From NCBI RefSeq assembly GCF_954871325.1, contig NC_088775.1, positions 43,563,561 through 43,627,560 on the forward strand: DNA of 64,000 bases, given 5' to 3'. The DNA is from Gordionus sp. m RMFG-2023 (lineage: Eukaryota > Nematomorpha > Gordioida > Chordodea > Parachordodidae). A program made the translations under genes and the position numbers. The notes under the pieces are model-generated. The model saw only the letters and a list, made by a program, of their open reading frames with translations. It was not told the origin of the DNA and made no database searches. The first letter of the stretch is position 1, and each line of letters opens with the position of its first letter. Shown piece after piece: positions 47,346 through 59,712 of the stretch.

Positions 47346-48485
47346 ACGGGAGATCAGGGTTATGTGCCAGGTGTTTTGCCCTTTTGCGTTAAAATCTTAT
47401 TTAAACTTTATAAAATTAAACTATATGTATAATTAGATAACCTCGTTTAGCAAGAGTGCTAATTAGGATTAAGTAATAGTCGTTTTTTTTTACTATTTAT
47501 CAATGCTTAGTAAGATGGCTAGCCCTTTGGGGTAAGATTGCAAATATCAAATCAACCCATAAAATATAAAAAAAATTATTGTTATAATTAATGCATAATA
47601 AAAACAATTTTTTAAAAAATACTTCACAATGAAGTACACATAAAATAAAATAGACACAAATAGGATAGGAAATGCCCATTCAGGACCATTAATGCATTGT
47701 ATCAATTACTCACACTTTTTACTCAATGAAATATAACATCCCTAAAAATCCCCCCCCCCCCATAAAAATATATCTTTTTTTTGAACCTGCATTTTTAGCA
47801 ATATACATCCCATACCTCCTACCCTCCTTACACACCTATTCCCTCCCCTTTCTTCCACTAAATTATGTTTCAAGGATTATTTTGCGCTATACTCCCCCCC
47901 CCCCCATGTAGTAGAAGTGTCTCCTATTATGATTAGCTATAGTTAGTGAATCAGATATAGATTCATCAGCTGTTCCAAGATTTATATCAAAGTTTTGGGT
48001 ATCATTAATAACGTATTCAGAATTATTTCATCTCTAGAACGATTAATACAAATATAATCGGTAAAAATATTAGGGTTTACTAGGTCTCCAGACAGACAAT
48101 TTATTTTAAATATTCTATAGAGTCATTGCCTTGTGAAATTTTTGCTGCACAAATTTCCCCTTCCCTTATAATATAGTCCCGATAGGGAGCGAGCTCAAAT
48201 GACTCTAGCAATTATTCTATAACCCCCAGACTAGGCTTTTTTGGTTGCTTGACATTCTAGAATGTATTCTATAAATTTCATACTTTTGTCTCAATTCAAA
48301 AAATATCAAAAAAAAAATTGGCAAAGAAGAAAAAATTCTTTTTGATAAATATCTTTTGAATGCGAAGCTTGCACTATTAAATAAAGTGGTAGATTTTACT
48401 AAACTGAAACAATTGCCCTGAATATGAAAAAGGTATTGTGGCTTGCCTTTTAACCCCACCTGCCGTATAGCTTTGGTTTCCCCTA
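47346..48485. repeat. Possible non-autonomous element with G-rich ends
   Basis: The left edge ACGGGAGATCAGGGTTATG and the right edge (reverse reading TTAGGGGAAACCAAAGCTAT then ACGGCAGGTGGGG) look like diverged inverted ends. The right one matches 16615-16670. The interior has two C-tracts and no coding sequence. The pairing of these two edges into one element is inferred. Confidence 0.4.
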
Positions 48486-49837
48486 ACCATATAATTTTAA
48501 AAAAAATTCATAAAAATATTATAGAACATCCAATTAAAATATTTTCAAAATTCTCTTCCGACAAATTATATCTAATAAGGAGAAAGAATATGGTTGAGTA
48601 TACCCTAATTTGAATTTCTGGCACGGTCAAATATTAATAAACAAAAATATTCAAAATATTCAAACCTGATTAAATTATAGGTTTACAGTTTAGGTTCGGG
48701 TAATAAAAATTTTAACGGCTTCAGTTCGTTAAATAATAATGGTTAATACCTATTTAATGATTCAGTTTGGATCCCTGAAGAAAATAAAATTTTCTATTTT
48801 ATTTTTTAGATTTTTTTAAATATCTTTTAGGCCAAAACTCGCGGTCCTTTTCCATTCTTGTAAAAATTTCCAAACCGGTCGGACGTAATTCTAAAAATAT
48901 AAAATTTTAAATTTTTAGATCTGAATCCTCGGGAGGATTTAGAGCGTTCCTGTTGCGCCTCTGAGTAACCGTTATTTTTGTCTAAAATAACTCTTAACAT
49001 TAATAATTTAATTGTACCTTAAATCTTATCATTATTATAATGATAATTCATAATAATGAGTGTATAAATAAATCAATCAAGTTTTCCATTTTTCTAAACA
49101 ATTTCAAATGCCAATCTTCTCTATAATCAATAAAAAAAATCACCCCATTCTTTCCTCTTCTATTAATTTTTCTAAATGTGCTTTTGTATAACTTAAATAG
49201 GCCCTATTTTTAAACCTTTCAAAAATACTTTAAAAAAATTATACATTCAAAATTCAGTCAACTCAACTTCTTACTTATTATTTTAGGTTGTAAAGCTTTG
49301 ATATTTTTAAATAATAAAAAATTTTTAATAAAAAGGAAAAAAACACCGACAAGGGCTTAAGTTTTTTTAGGTAGCTTTTTGTCCATTTGCTTTTCATTAT
49401 ATATGTAATTTAATAAATACTTTAAACGATTGTGAGATTATAATGATTGTTGTAAAACTTGTTCTTGAAATTGAAACAAAATAATACATTAATTAATTAT
49501 TGTATATTAATTAAAAATATATTTTTGCGTTTTTCTACAGAACGCCAAATTTAGTTTAAAAAAGGTTGTTTAACATATAAAATCCACTTGATAAAAAATG
49601 AAAATTAGATTTTAATGTTGATGTTTCATACATATATAAATAACCTTTATCAATTATAGCTGCTTAACATAAGATTAACAATTATAAAGTTAAGCTGATT
49701 ATGGTTTGCTTAGATTATTTATTATTCAATTTAAAATGTTATTAATTTTTAGAAATGCCGATTTTTAAAAACGGCTAACTCAATATTTTATCCAGATGAA
49801 TACTACGCAAGCTTTAAGATTTTGCTCATACGTGGCA

Positions 49838-49945
49838 TACCGGTTTGAACATCTATTAACGAAATCTCGAGGCTTAGACAATATTTTTCTGGCTAAAATA
49901 TTGTTTTAAAAATCGGCTCAAAACGAGCCGTTTAACAACACTAAG
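49838..49945. repeat. Dispersed ~100-bp repeat, copy 2
   Basis: It matches 3330-3432 from GTTTGAACATCTATTAACGA to AACAACACTA. Here the end preserves a CGGCTCAAAACGAGCCG hairpin, and its reverse reads AGTGTTGTTAAACGGCTCG, reminiscent of the CAGAGTTGTTAACG hAT terminus. GCCGATTTTTAAAAACGGC at 49757 may be the opposite edge. Confidence 0.72.
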
Positions 49946-49981
49946 TGGGTCCATCGAAAAAAAAAACAAGTTACCACCCAG

Positions 49982-50555
49982 CAGCGTCTACATGAGCGGG
50001 AGGGGTAGGAACAGTTTGCATCCTATTTTTTTGAGGGGGTAGGCTGCTTTAATGGGGGTAGGATAAATTTTTTGGGGGGTTATCTATTAAATTTTGAGAT
50101 GAGATAGGACACAATTTATTGCTGTAAAAATTAATACTTTTATTATAGAATTATTATAATACAATTATCGACTAAATCTATATATTGCTAACAATCATAC
50201 ACATTGTTTTCCAAATAAAACTTTCTGCTACTTAAAAGGTTTAGATATATCAGCAAGCTCATAATGCCATAATAATTAATTCATTTGTAAATAATGGAGG
50301 TTTTAATTAAATTTATTATCTAAAAAATAAATTCTTTATATTCACAAAATATCGATAGTTGGTAGTAGAGATAGAATAATTTATGTTATCCTTGAAAAGA
50401 GTATCAATAAAATTATAAAGGTGAAAATAATAATAAAGAGACACTGCCGCCGGAGGCGGCGTATTTTTTTTTTGGGGGGGGGGGGGTGGTGGTGGGGTAG
50501 GCAAAGGTTTTTAAGGGGGTTTGCAGCCAGTGAAAATTCTGTCATGTAGACGCTG
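49982..50555. mobile_element. Non-autonomous hAT element with target duplication
   Basis: A 574-bp element with perfect 14-bp inverted ends CAGCGTCTACATGA / TCATGTAGACGCTG and an identical 8-bp duplication CCACCCAG at 49974-49981 and 50556-50563. It carries G-rich segments just inside both ends (GCGGGAGGGGTAGG on the left; a 12-G run with GGTGGTGGTGGGG on the right), a GCCGCCGGAGGCGGC palindrome at 50448-50462, and no coding capacity. Confidence 0.94.
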
Positions 50556-50687
50556 CCACCCAGTATCTATATTAATTAATATATATTATATATAATCGAT
50601 TTTTTGAAATTTCAAACATTATATACAGTGCCCCTCCCCCTTCTGTTGGCTTTTATAAGAATACTCATATAAATCAGGAGGATAGCC

Positions 50688-51025
50688 AGGGGAGAGAAAT
50701 TTCCCCTATCGAAAATTTATATATTTTCATAAATAACATTTTATAAACTAATAAAAAATTTCCGCCTACACCCTCCCTCCCTCCCACCCTCACTCCCTCA
50801 AGATTGCATGCAATATGTCATTTTATAAAGAGGAATTTGAAAGAAAAATTTGTGATTGTTAATACTTTTTAAAATAACGACTATAATCCAAAAATTTTAG
50901 AAAAAAAAGTGAATTATTTTTATAAAAATCTAATAAAGGGTTAAAGATTAAAATTTATGGGGAAAAATTCGACATAATTATGCCCCCCCCCCTTTAGCAA
51001 AATCCTGGATACAGCTATGATAGAA
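50688..51025. repeat. Short repeat family B, copy 3
   Basis: It runs from ATAGCCAGGGGAGAGAAATT to TAGCAAAATCCTGGATACAG, giving the clearest ends of the family: left (GGATAGCCAGGGG) and right (CCTGGATACAGCTAT). The interior blocks match 26490-26815 and 40235-40580. These ends are degenerate forms of the CAGTGGCGTAGCC / GGATACGCCACTG termini of the hAT at 38086-39888. Confidence 0.78.
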
Positions 51026-52869
51026 ATGAACGGCATACTGGTATGAAAGAAATTAATCTATTATGAAGAACATTTGTAAATATCTATATTCTTATTTATT
51101 TATTTTTTGTCGGTTGATTCGCTAGGCAGAAAAAATAGACTAAGAAGTGATGTGATAAAGCAGCTCATAAAAGTAGCGCGCTATAATTTTAAATAGCAAT
51201 CGGTAATGACTGTAATTCTTATTTATCTAAAGCTTTGAATTTTTGTCTAGCTAGAAAAATATATAAAGTGATCATAGAGTTTTTTGTAAGAACATTATGT
51301 ATTGTATTATATAATATATAAAGTTCATTGTCATCACTAACGTCTTATACATTTAAGAGTTTGGAAAAGTCAATTTTGTTTTATTTAGGTAGGCTCAGAA
51401 TAAGAACATTTATTCTGAAAAATTATTTAGGCCCGAAAATTTAATTTAGACATAAGAGCACATCCCACCCCAACATGCAGGGACCATTACATAAATAAAT
51501 CGAATTCATAGAAATTAAAAGGTATGTTATTTATATGAGATCGTTCTAGAATCCAGGTCGATAAAATCACTATTCATTGTCTTACCTTACTCTGTATTAT
51601 GACCTTAATATGATTTCAAATCCCCAAATTTTAATAATTGATTAATTCATTGAATTTAATTATTAATTTCCTTATATGTTTATTTCTTATCAAATTACAC
51701 ATCAATCTATATTTTTAATGTTTTCTGAAACAAAATAAAACCTTTTTTAATAAAAAAAAATTGATATTTTTTTTGTTCTAAAAAATTATCATTTTTTCAT
51801 CTTATTTTTTTTTAAGTAGACACCGTGGGAGAGAATCAATTAATAAAAGAGGAAATATAATTGATAAAAATAAGAATAATGAATTAAAAAGGCGAGATTT
51901 GGAACATCTTCAATTACGAATTATATATATTATATACCAATTTTAAAAGTAATTATAATCTACGAGTATTCTATATATTAAAATAATAATTTTCGAGAAA
52001 ATTAATTAATAATATATAACAAAATTATTATTATTAATCAAATGTGTTGTGAATTCACAAACCCAGTTGATCAGTTAAATTAGCGAAGATTTAATAAATA
52101 TTTTTTATATCTACATTTATGATCTTCAACTAGTTTTTTTTAAAGTAATTTGGTAAAATTTCCCACTGGTAAATTTAAAATCATTTATTTTCGTATATAT
52201 GAAAAATTAGCATAGGGAAGATAGCGGATTTGTCGACCTCTAACAGATAAAATCAATTTAATTAAAAATACTTGTCATTTGTACAAAATATTTCATTTTA
52301 GTCTTAATTAATAGGTTTATGTTTAAAATTTTCTTTTTTGAAAATATTTTTTGCAAATGCGCCATATAAGGGCATACATCGGGCTGTCACGGGAGCTTAA
52401 AATTTGATCATTTTTACATGAAATAACTTAAAAAAATTATAATATAACTCTTGACACTGATCATATTATACATTTTAAATATGGGGGTGGGGGGAGGGGG
52501 AGGGATAGGATCTAGAAAAGAGGTATGGAAGAAGGCAAAGAGGTAAATTATATTTGATTATGAGGATATGGTAGGTCCTGAGCATAACTGAAATTGTTTT
52601 AAAGAGAATATCTTCTGTAGCGAAAGGAAATGGTGAGAAATTACGAAAGGGACTATCTTCATAAGAATTTATGCCAATTGAAATGTTAAAATTAGGGAAA
52701 ATACAGAAAACAAGAAAATAGTGAAAATAAATAAATTAAAGATTATATAAAATAGAGATGAAATTAAGAATTGCTAATCAAATGCCAAAAATTATGATTT
52801 TTTTAAATATGAAAACAAAAAATCGGTGTATTTGATATAAATATTTTTATCATGGTATTACCAATATTT
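51026..52869. other. AT-rich spacer
   Basis: No gene was recognised. A purine-rich stretch at 52483-52640 (GGGGGTGGGGGGAGGGGGAG, then many GA-rich words) stands out. Its open frames are short and compositionally biased. Confidence 0.5.
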
Positions 52870-52872
52870 ATA

Positions 52873-54365
52873 CATGTGCGCCGCCGCCTGTAATTTTTAA
52901 CTATGCCGGCGACAAAAAAGTTTCGGCGTTCAACACGTCGCTGCCGATGGAAAAAATCGGCATCGTGAATTTTGTTATTAAGAATAATATTTATTTATGA
53001 ATATGAAAAATAATATTATATATTTTAAATTATATTAAAAAATGTGATTTTATTTTGTGTTATAACATTTGATATGTGCTCCGTAAAATGTAGACGGCGA
53101 AATTATATTAACTTTATATTTCATGAAAATAAATAATAATTTAAATATTGCATTTTATACATTGGCTACGCATCATATCACTCAAAAACATACCCCCAAA
53201 ACTATTCTTTTCGAGATAGATAAAGTTGAAAAATTCAATTTAGGGTCTAAGATAATTCAAATGGCTACGGATGCACGAATCTAGTGACAGTAAGTAGATG
53301 GAATATAAAAATTAAATATCTTATTAAAAAAGTGCAAGAAATTATAGTTGCCTTAAGATTCAAAACACCGATTTTTAAAATATAATCGATATCGAAATAT
53401 GAAATTCTTTTAATCGATCACATCGGATATTTTAGATTTGGATAATAATGATCCTTTTTACAAAGATCGTTTTGGGTTTGATGATGATAGTGAAAATCAA
53501 AAATCATATGAGAAAAAACCTAACACTTTAAAATTAAATGTGCCCACACGTGGCATAGTATTTAAATAATGTTAAAAAGTGTGAGTTGCAATAATAAAAA
53601 TCCTGTAAATATCATATAAAATAGAATGGAGGGATCTCAAATTATGTAACTACCATTGGGACTTGGTGCATGAACTTTAAATTTTCTTAAGAACCTTCAA
53701 AAAACTGTTAAATTTTGAATAACCCATAAGGGTTGTATACTAAATTTATCCTTATAATTTAATCGTGAAAAATCCAGAGCATCCTTTAGACAAAATTTTA
53801 TTTGATTATAGATTTCCAATAAACAATCTTCGTATTTGAAAATACATAAATTAGTTTTTATTTATTCATTTCTCCTTGTTTTATTTTTTTACTTAGGTTT
53901 TATGATATCTTTGGATCCTCGTTTCCAATCTATAAATATAGTAAATGAATATTGAAATGAAAAAAATATTACCGGTGCAATTTTTATATCAACATACTAC
54001 CTCTGTTGCCTTACACAGACGAATTAGCCGAATGTGAAACCGTAGAAGTTGTTCAGAATTCGATTATCCTAAGCTATTAGCTACCAAAAATTCGTCATAT
54101 TTAACTAATCTAGAAAAAGAGTTTTCATTATTTTCGCCTTATAATTTAGAAATAAAAGATGTCTTAGATTTTTGGAAGATATGAGAATTGGATCTTTCTA
54201 AACTTTCAATATTAGCTAATTCAAAATTTGCATATTAAAGCTAAGCATAAATTTTATTTTAAAATTTTAATATAAAAAATTTAAGTTAGAAAAATATTTG
54301 ATGCCGTCGCCGATCGTTTTAAAAAAAGAAACGCCCCCGCCGATAAGGCTGTCGAAGCAAAGATC
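52873..54365 (+). mobile_element. hAT-like element with GC-rich ends, decayed
   Basis: GC-rich edges, GCGCCGCCGCCTGTAATTTT with GCCGGCGACAAAAAAGTTTC on the left and GATGCCGTCGCCGATCG with CGCCCCCGCCGATAAGGC on the right, enclose AT-rich DNA with plus-strand hAT coding scraps. No target duplication was identified, so the ends are approximate. Confidence 0.6.
53420..54236 (+). pseudogene. hAT transposase remnant
   Basis: Plus-strand pieces read NDPFYKDRFGFDDDSENQ (near 53440), MISLDPRFQSINIV (near 53900; usual hAT form 'LDPRFK') and VLDFWKI...LDLSKLSILA (near 54155-54215; usual 'DILDWWKxNxxxFPxLSxLA'). The order and spacing fit the 3' half of an Ac-like hAT transposase. Stops and frame changes separate the pieces, and no dimerisation-domain end is preserved. 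Confidence 0.65.
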
Positions 54366-54574
54366 TAGCAATATTTAATATTTGCCAATTTATTATATAT
54401 CTGAGTTTATAATTTATAATTTTAATGTTAATAGAATTACTGTAAATAAACTGCATCGGAATTAATTGGAATATATCAACATAATATTGAATCAATATTA
54501 TAATGAATTAAACAGAACAAAATAATTACAGAGATCTGTTATATCTCCTTAAATTTCATATGAGTTAATATATC

Positions 54575-56316
54575 CCGAGTTGTTGAAAGATAATTGTCAA
54601 ATGGGTCTAGATACATATACAACTCTAAAAATGGATAGAGATAGAAATAGATACTTCGTGTAAAAAAGTATCCAAATACAGATACGTTTTTAAAAATGTC
54701 TCTAGATGATACAATTTTTATTATACTTATGTTAGGGGTGCATAATGCTTTATTTATTTTAAATATTGAAATGGACTAAAAAATTTATTGAGCTGATACC
54801 ACATCTATATACAAATATATAGCGAAAATAATGATTATTGGATTTTAATAATTCATATCAGAGGCTTACAGGCCGACCCTTAGCCCGATCCAGGTACACG
54901 AACAGGGTCTTATTATTATTTTTTAAATATACCCGGGCCTGGCTTAAAAGTTTTTTAAAATACCAGTCCCGGGTGGGAGCGAATGTTTTAAACCCGAATT
55001 TTTTAAATCACCATTATTATCTATAATAATTAAAAATAAATAAAATATATTAAAAATTGTGTATCATATAACAATATCATTTTTTGAATCCTTAGAAGAA
55101 ATTCCTAGTAAAATATTATTCAAATTAATTATTCAAATTAATTATTCAACTAATCAATATTTTAAGTGATATTCGATCAAATTAATAACAACAAAGATAC
55201 ACTCAACTCAATATTTAAAATAATAATTTTAAAGAAAAAAGTTTATTTTAGATAAGTATCATTATATCTCTCTTTTTCTCTTCCCCAAATTCAGGCAATT
55301 ACATTACCAGGGATAGAGCGCAAATGAATGATACATATAATATAGTATATTAAATTACAAGAGGAACAGGGAATAAGGGAATTACAATCGACCAGTCGAA
55401 TAGAAAGTGTGGTTATTCAGATTCACTCCTTTTACAAATGGGGAGATAAAATATTTGACAATTTGTTATATATGTATTTCATATTTGCTGAAAAAGGATA
55501 CATACCGAACAGGTATATTTTAATTTTTTAAAAGCCAAGGTTGTTGAAAAAAAAATTTACTCACCCAGATTGAAATTTAAAAAAATAATCCGTCCGGCCT
55601 AAAAATGTAAGACCCGGGTGGAGCCGAATTTTTTTTCAATCCGGGCCGGGCTGTACAAATGGTGCCTATACAGATATCTGATTCATAAACAACTTATGTA
55701 ATTAAATGATTTTGAATTGTTTTATTTTAAAATAAAACACACTCAAATTTATCATTAAGGCACCCCCGTTTACTGTAAAGACATTTTTATCCATACTAAA
55801 CTCTCTTTTCTAATACACTTGCGACAGAGTAGTTGTAATATTTAATGAATACCATCTTTATATTGAACATTAAATATTTTTTGAGGAGTGTCAAAGTTGA
55901 TATTAATATTTATATCATCGAGGGAAGAAATATAATATTAAATTATTTGATTTCTTTTCAGAGATTGTTTAGAAATATTGATCTAAGAATTATTTTATAA
56001 ATTAATATAAAATAAATTATAATATAAAACTCACCATGTTGTCGTCATCCATTGCGTAAAATAATATTTGTCTGGTTTTTTGTAGTGAAATAAACTTAGA
56101 CATATTATTAAATAAATTTCATTCCAATATCATTATTTTTAATATAAAAAAAACATATAGTAAAGTATATCAAAATGTATCTAAAGCATCCAAAAGTATC
56201 TAAAAATATATCTATACCTCTGAAGTAATATCTAGATACAGATATAGATATCTTTTCTAAAAGTGTATCTAGTTACCGATTCCACATTTTTGTATCTAGA
56301 TACGTTGACAACTCTG
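54575..56316. mobile_element. hAT-like element with nested GGGCC element
   Basis: The left end CCGAGTTGTTGAAAGATAAT and the right end (reverse reading CAGAGTTGTCAACGTATCTA) are imperfect inverted termini. The flanking 8-mers AATATATC (54567-54574) and AATATCTC (56317-56324) differ at one base. Both subterminal regions are rich in GTATCTAGATAC-like words. A separate element occupies 54859-55680. No transposase was recognised in the remaining sequence. Confidence 0.72.
54859..55680. mobile_element. GGGCCGGGTCGGGC-family element nested in a hAT
   Basis: The left end CAGAGGCTTACAGGCCGACC and a right part with TCCGGGCCGGGCTGTACAAA and GGTGCCTATACAGATATCTG match the family at 25916-26224. Flanking 8-mers ATTCATAT (54851-54858) and ATTCATAA (55681-55688) differ at one base. 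At 822 bp it is longer than the 309-bp member, because AT-rich DNA with a small tandem repeat (ATTCAAATTAATT, 55128-55155) occupies the middle. Confidence 0.75.
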
Positions 56317-56507
56317 AATATCTCAAAAAAATAATTTCGCACAACATAAAATAATTTATAATCTCAGCAATTATTTATAACTTATTGCCAAATATAGCAA
56401 AATAAGGAAATTAGAATTTTTTACTAGGAAACAAAAACTAATAATTGTTTAAAATGCAAGCAAAAAGAAAATTTCTAAATCATAATTTTTATTCAAAAAA
56501 AATCATT

Positions 56508-56680
56508 GATTTAATTATGCTTACACGAGTGAGTTGTGAACAAACTTTCAGTAAGCTCAAAATAATTAAGAATAGACTGCAAGAAAATATTTAACAGGAT
56601 TATCTAGAATCTTATAGTTATTTATGGCAGTTGAACGTGAAGAATTATGTGAAATTTTTTATTATTCATGTAAATGCTCC
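56508..56680 (+). pseudogene. hAT dimerisation-domain fragment
   Basis: The frame reads LIMLTRVSCEQTFSKLKIIK then NRLQEN, a stop, and QDYLES followed by a frame change. This matches the end of hAT transposases ('PVSxAxxERxFSKLKxIKxxLRSTMxQxRLxxLxxL'). Nothing else of the element was recognised nearby. Confidence 0.7.
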
Positions 56681-58144
56681 CTATTAATGCAAAAATCATT
56701 AAACTAAGACAGCTTAAACACGTAAGTAAAAAAAAGACAAGAATAAAAGTTCTAATCAGGATTAAACTTAAACCATTTTTGGAGGGCCTCTAAAACTTTA
56801 GTCCCACGGGACTTTACATTCCCAGTATTACCCTGTAATTTGCTCTAAATATCATTAACCGATTTTTTGTAAATAATAATAATTTACCAGAAATGAAAGC
56901 ATTTTTAATAAAAGGATAGTAGTATATTGTATAACAAACATTTAGAGAAAAACTAGACTGATGAAAAATAATTATGAGACCTAAAAAAATAAATACCTCG
57001 TAAAAAAAATTGTCCATTCCCCCTGAGAAATTCCTATGAGTGTCCATGACTGTATTGACCCACCTTTTATTTATAGTCTCATGTCAAATGCGACCAACAA
57101 AATTTGATCGTTTGGTCTAAGTAACCTTAATTATTTATTTAGCTTGGATTCTTATTTCATCTATGAATCTCATTTAACTTTTCCTTCCATTCCATGTACC
57201 CTCTCGAGTTTTTAAAATATTTTTTGAATTTAATTGAATTAAAAATATTTTATACATTATTTTAATTTTTTTTATTTTGCAGATATAGTGAACAACCTGT
57301 TTGTCAAGTCAATATAACTCAAAGGTAATTTATGTATTTGTATAATCATTTAATAATAAAAGGTATAATTTGTCCATAATAATTTATGACTTTAACGTTT
57401 AAAGGAAATTAGATTATCATAATAAATTAATTAATAAATAGTATAAGAAAGATTTATAAGTAGAACAGAATTATAGGTGTAGTAGTGGTTTGGTTTATAT
57501 AATATTAATAAATATTATTTTTAAACAAATTTAGAAAATTTTTAAATAAATTACTTTTCTTTTAATTTCTTTTTTTTAAAGTAGAGCAGTTATAAGAATC
57601 TTTGATTTTACTAAGAGTGAGTTACGTCTAATATCAAAATGGTTTCAGTCATATAAAAAAAATGATCTGACTTTTCTGATCTCGTCATAACACAGATTTG
57701 GGTGAGTATTTAAATAAAAATTAACAAATTATTTGATTTTATATTATAAAAATATGGTAATAATATTATTGAGAATTCTGACATTATCAATTTTAAGCTG
57801 AATATTGTAAAATAAAATTCATAAATAAAATTTTTTTATTTTATTCTTTCTTTGCAATTTATAATTAACAACACAAACATCATGGCCATTTAGGGTGCCA
57901 GCTGCTTTTTACCATTTTTTTTTGAATTTTTAGAATATTAATTTACATCCTTTTTAAAATAAATTCTACATTTTTTATACCCAATTATAAATTTTTAAAT
58001 TGATAAAAATAATAAAAATTCCCAAAAATAATATCCAAAAAAATGCTCAGGTCAGGTAAGTGAATATTTGGGCGAAAACAACAGCTCTGATACATGGATT
58101 AAACCAATTGAACAATGCATTCAAACCTAAATTTTAAATTTATT
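56681..58144. other. AT-rich spacer before the mitochondrial insert
   Basis: No gene was recognised. The open frame at 57047-56814 (minus) has AT-driven hydrophobic composition. Sequence from 57290 to 57720 has short A/T blocks with intron-like edges but no coding signal that I can name. Confidence 0.5.
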
Positions 58145-58325
58145 AAATACAAGCCTAGGTGTAGCCAGGGGAGGGAGGGGGCAAGAGGAAATCTTCGGAA
58201 ATTAACTTACCTTTTTCGTAAATAACTTCTCCCTACACAATCACCCCCCCCCCCCAACCCACCTAAAAATGTATACAATATATTACTATAAACAAGAATA
58301 TGAAAGAAAAATTAATAAAAGCCAG
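58145..58325. repeat. Short repeat family B, copy 4 (left half)
   Basis: It begins CCTAGGTGTAGCCAGGGGAG and includes a C-tract (58243-58255) and TACAATATATTACTATAAAC, as in the other family-B members. It stops near 58325, where mitochondrial-like coding begins. The right half is absent, so the mitochondrial insertion or a later deletion removed it. Confidence 0.72.
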
Positions 58326-58652
58326 AGTGTAAGAGCACTAATCAGATCCTTAGCGCCTATTTTTATAAGAAGTTTTATGATTATAGTGTATTCTTCAATT
58401 GGGATGTCAGTATGGATAGTGCTATTAGTAAGAAGAGGGGTCTATAATTTTTTATTATTTAGAGGAATGTATATCTCTCTAATTTTTAGAGTAAAAAATT
58501 TAAAAATAATAGTTTTAAAGATAGTTAATGCAAAAGCTAATTACTTGCTAATGTATAAAGTAATAGGGGTTAGTCTACTAATATTTTTATTGTTTTCTGT
58601 CAGGTTTTCCTCCTTCCAACATTTTTTTGATGAAGTTAGTAGGGGTTATTAA
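58326..58652 (+). pseudogene. nad2: nad2-like mitochondrial fragment
   Basis: The frame is open for about 109 codons and, with the mitochondrial code, reads YSSMGMSVWMVLLVSSGVY, then FLLFSGMYISLIF and NAKANYLLMYKVMGVSLLMF. This resembles the second half of NADH dehydrogenase subunit 2 ('SSINHLGWMLxSL...YxxxY...SKxxKxxLxxNxLSLGGLPPF'), a multi-spanning inner-membrane subunit of complex I. The similarity is moderate, but its place upstream of trnW on the same strand is the usual nad2 position. The 5' part and the normal end are missing; a repeat follows at 58674. Confidence 0.6.
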
Positions 58653-58673
58653 TCTTAATAATAATCATACGAT

Positions 58674-59712
58674 TTAATAAAAAAAATAAGCCTGGAACAA
58701 ATATGAAATATAATTTTATTAGTTTATATAAAATAAAAATATAATAAATTACTTGTATTGTATATACCTTAATATAAAAGCATGGTAATAATTTATTCCA
58801 AACAATTATAAGAAATTTATTTATAATAAGTAAGTAGACATATAGTTGATTTTACCCTATTATATAGAATTAGTTATAAAATACTAGGTAAAATTCCAAT
58901 TTTACAGACATATTTGACAGTTAGAGAATATATTACAGTTAATAATCTGACAAAATTTACTAATCAATGCTCTTAATATTAAATATAGCAACAATATGCA
59001 TACAATTATTTAACGCTATCTATTTTATTTAAGTATATATAAATTTAATCTTCATATTATTTATCCCACAATGTCTTTAAAAGATATTTTCTGATGTCCT
59101 TATCAATATTTTATAGTTTTCTGTAAAATATATAATTCGCTATATTGGTAAAAATACTTGATTGTCATTTGATAATTAATTAGATATATTGTAAATCGAC
59201 GACATATAATATTCCACTGTTTATATTGCGCTTTAATATTTTTTTAATTTATGATTTAATTTTATCAATAGTTTTATAATTATATTTTACTTTTATTGAG
59301 ATAAATAAATTAAAATTACTCACTTTATAAAAAATTATATTTGATATATTATATTATATAGTAATTTTATAGATCTATTATTAATAATTATAATACATTT
59401 CACTTCTGTCTTAACACTTATCCTTGGCCTATATTCCATTTATTAAAAAACATTTTTGGTTCATTTTATATATTTATAAATTTATTTTCTCAAAAATCTA
59501 TAAATTATGATGAATATATAAAAATATCAACTTTTACATTCTTTCTTTTAAATTATTATTTAAGATATATGCATACATATATGAGGGTCAGGGAGTGGGG
59601 AGAGGACTAAGGGGGATATTTTTTATTAGCTATAAATGATATTTACAAAAAGTGATAAATTTCTGAAGGGGGGGGGAATTTCCCCTTGTTCCCCCCCCTG
59701 GCTACGCCTATG
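58674..59712. repeat. Dispersed repeat R1, copy 2 (uninterrupted), inside the NUMT
   Basis: It is collinear with 10856-11044 plus 13475-14228 and retains the unfilled insertion site that in copy 1 holds the ZMYM-type hAT. It has the GGCTACGCCTATG right end with a G-tract before it. It separates nad2 from trnW, so it arrived after the mitochondrial DNA. Confidence 0.85.

Larger units (their letters stand above)
46331..49981. other. AT-rich region with decayed repeat pieces
   Basis: No gene is seen. It contains a CTAGTGACGCTACTG transposon-like edge (46563-46578), a degraded member of the GGGCCGGGTCGGGC family (46741-47075), C-tracts at 47750 and 47896, a region with G-rich outer edges (47346-48485), and one copy of the ~100-bp dispersed repeat (49838-49945). 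The open frame at 48459-48217 (minus) is not recognised as a protein. Confidence 0.5.

Noticed and set aside
47726-47911. Pro-rich 61-codon frame with C-tracts
   Set aside because: The Pro runs come from poly-C tracts of transposon-like sequence; no coding signal beyond that.
58269-58652. 127-codon open frame as a nuclear membrane-protein gene
   Set aside because: The first 19 codons are family-B repeat sequence. The remainder reads as nad2 with the mitochondrial code and lies in a mitochondrial gene cluster.
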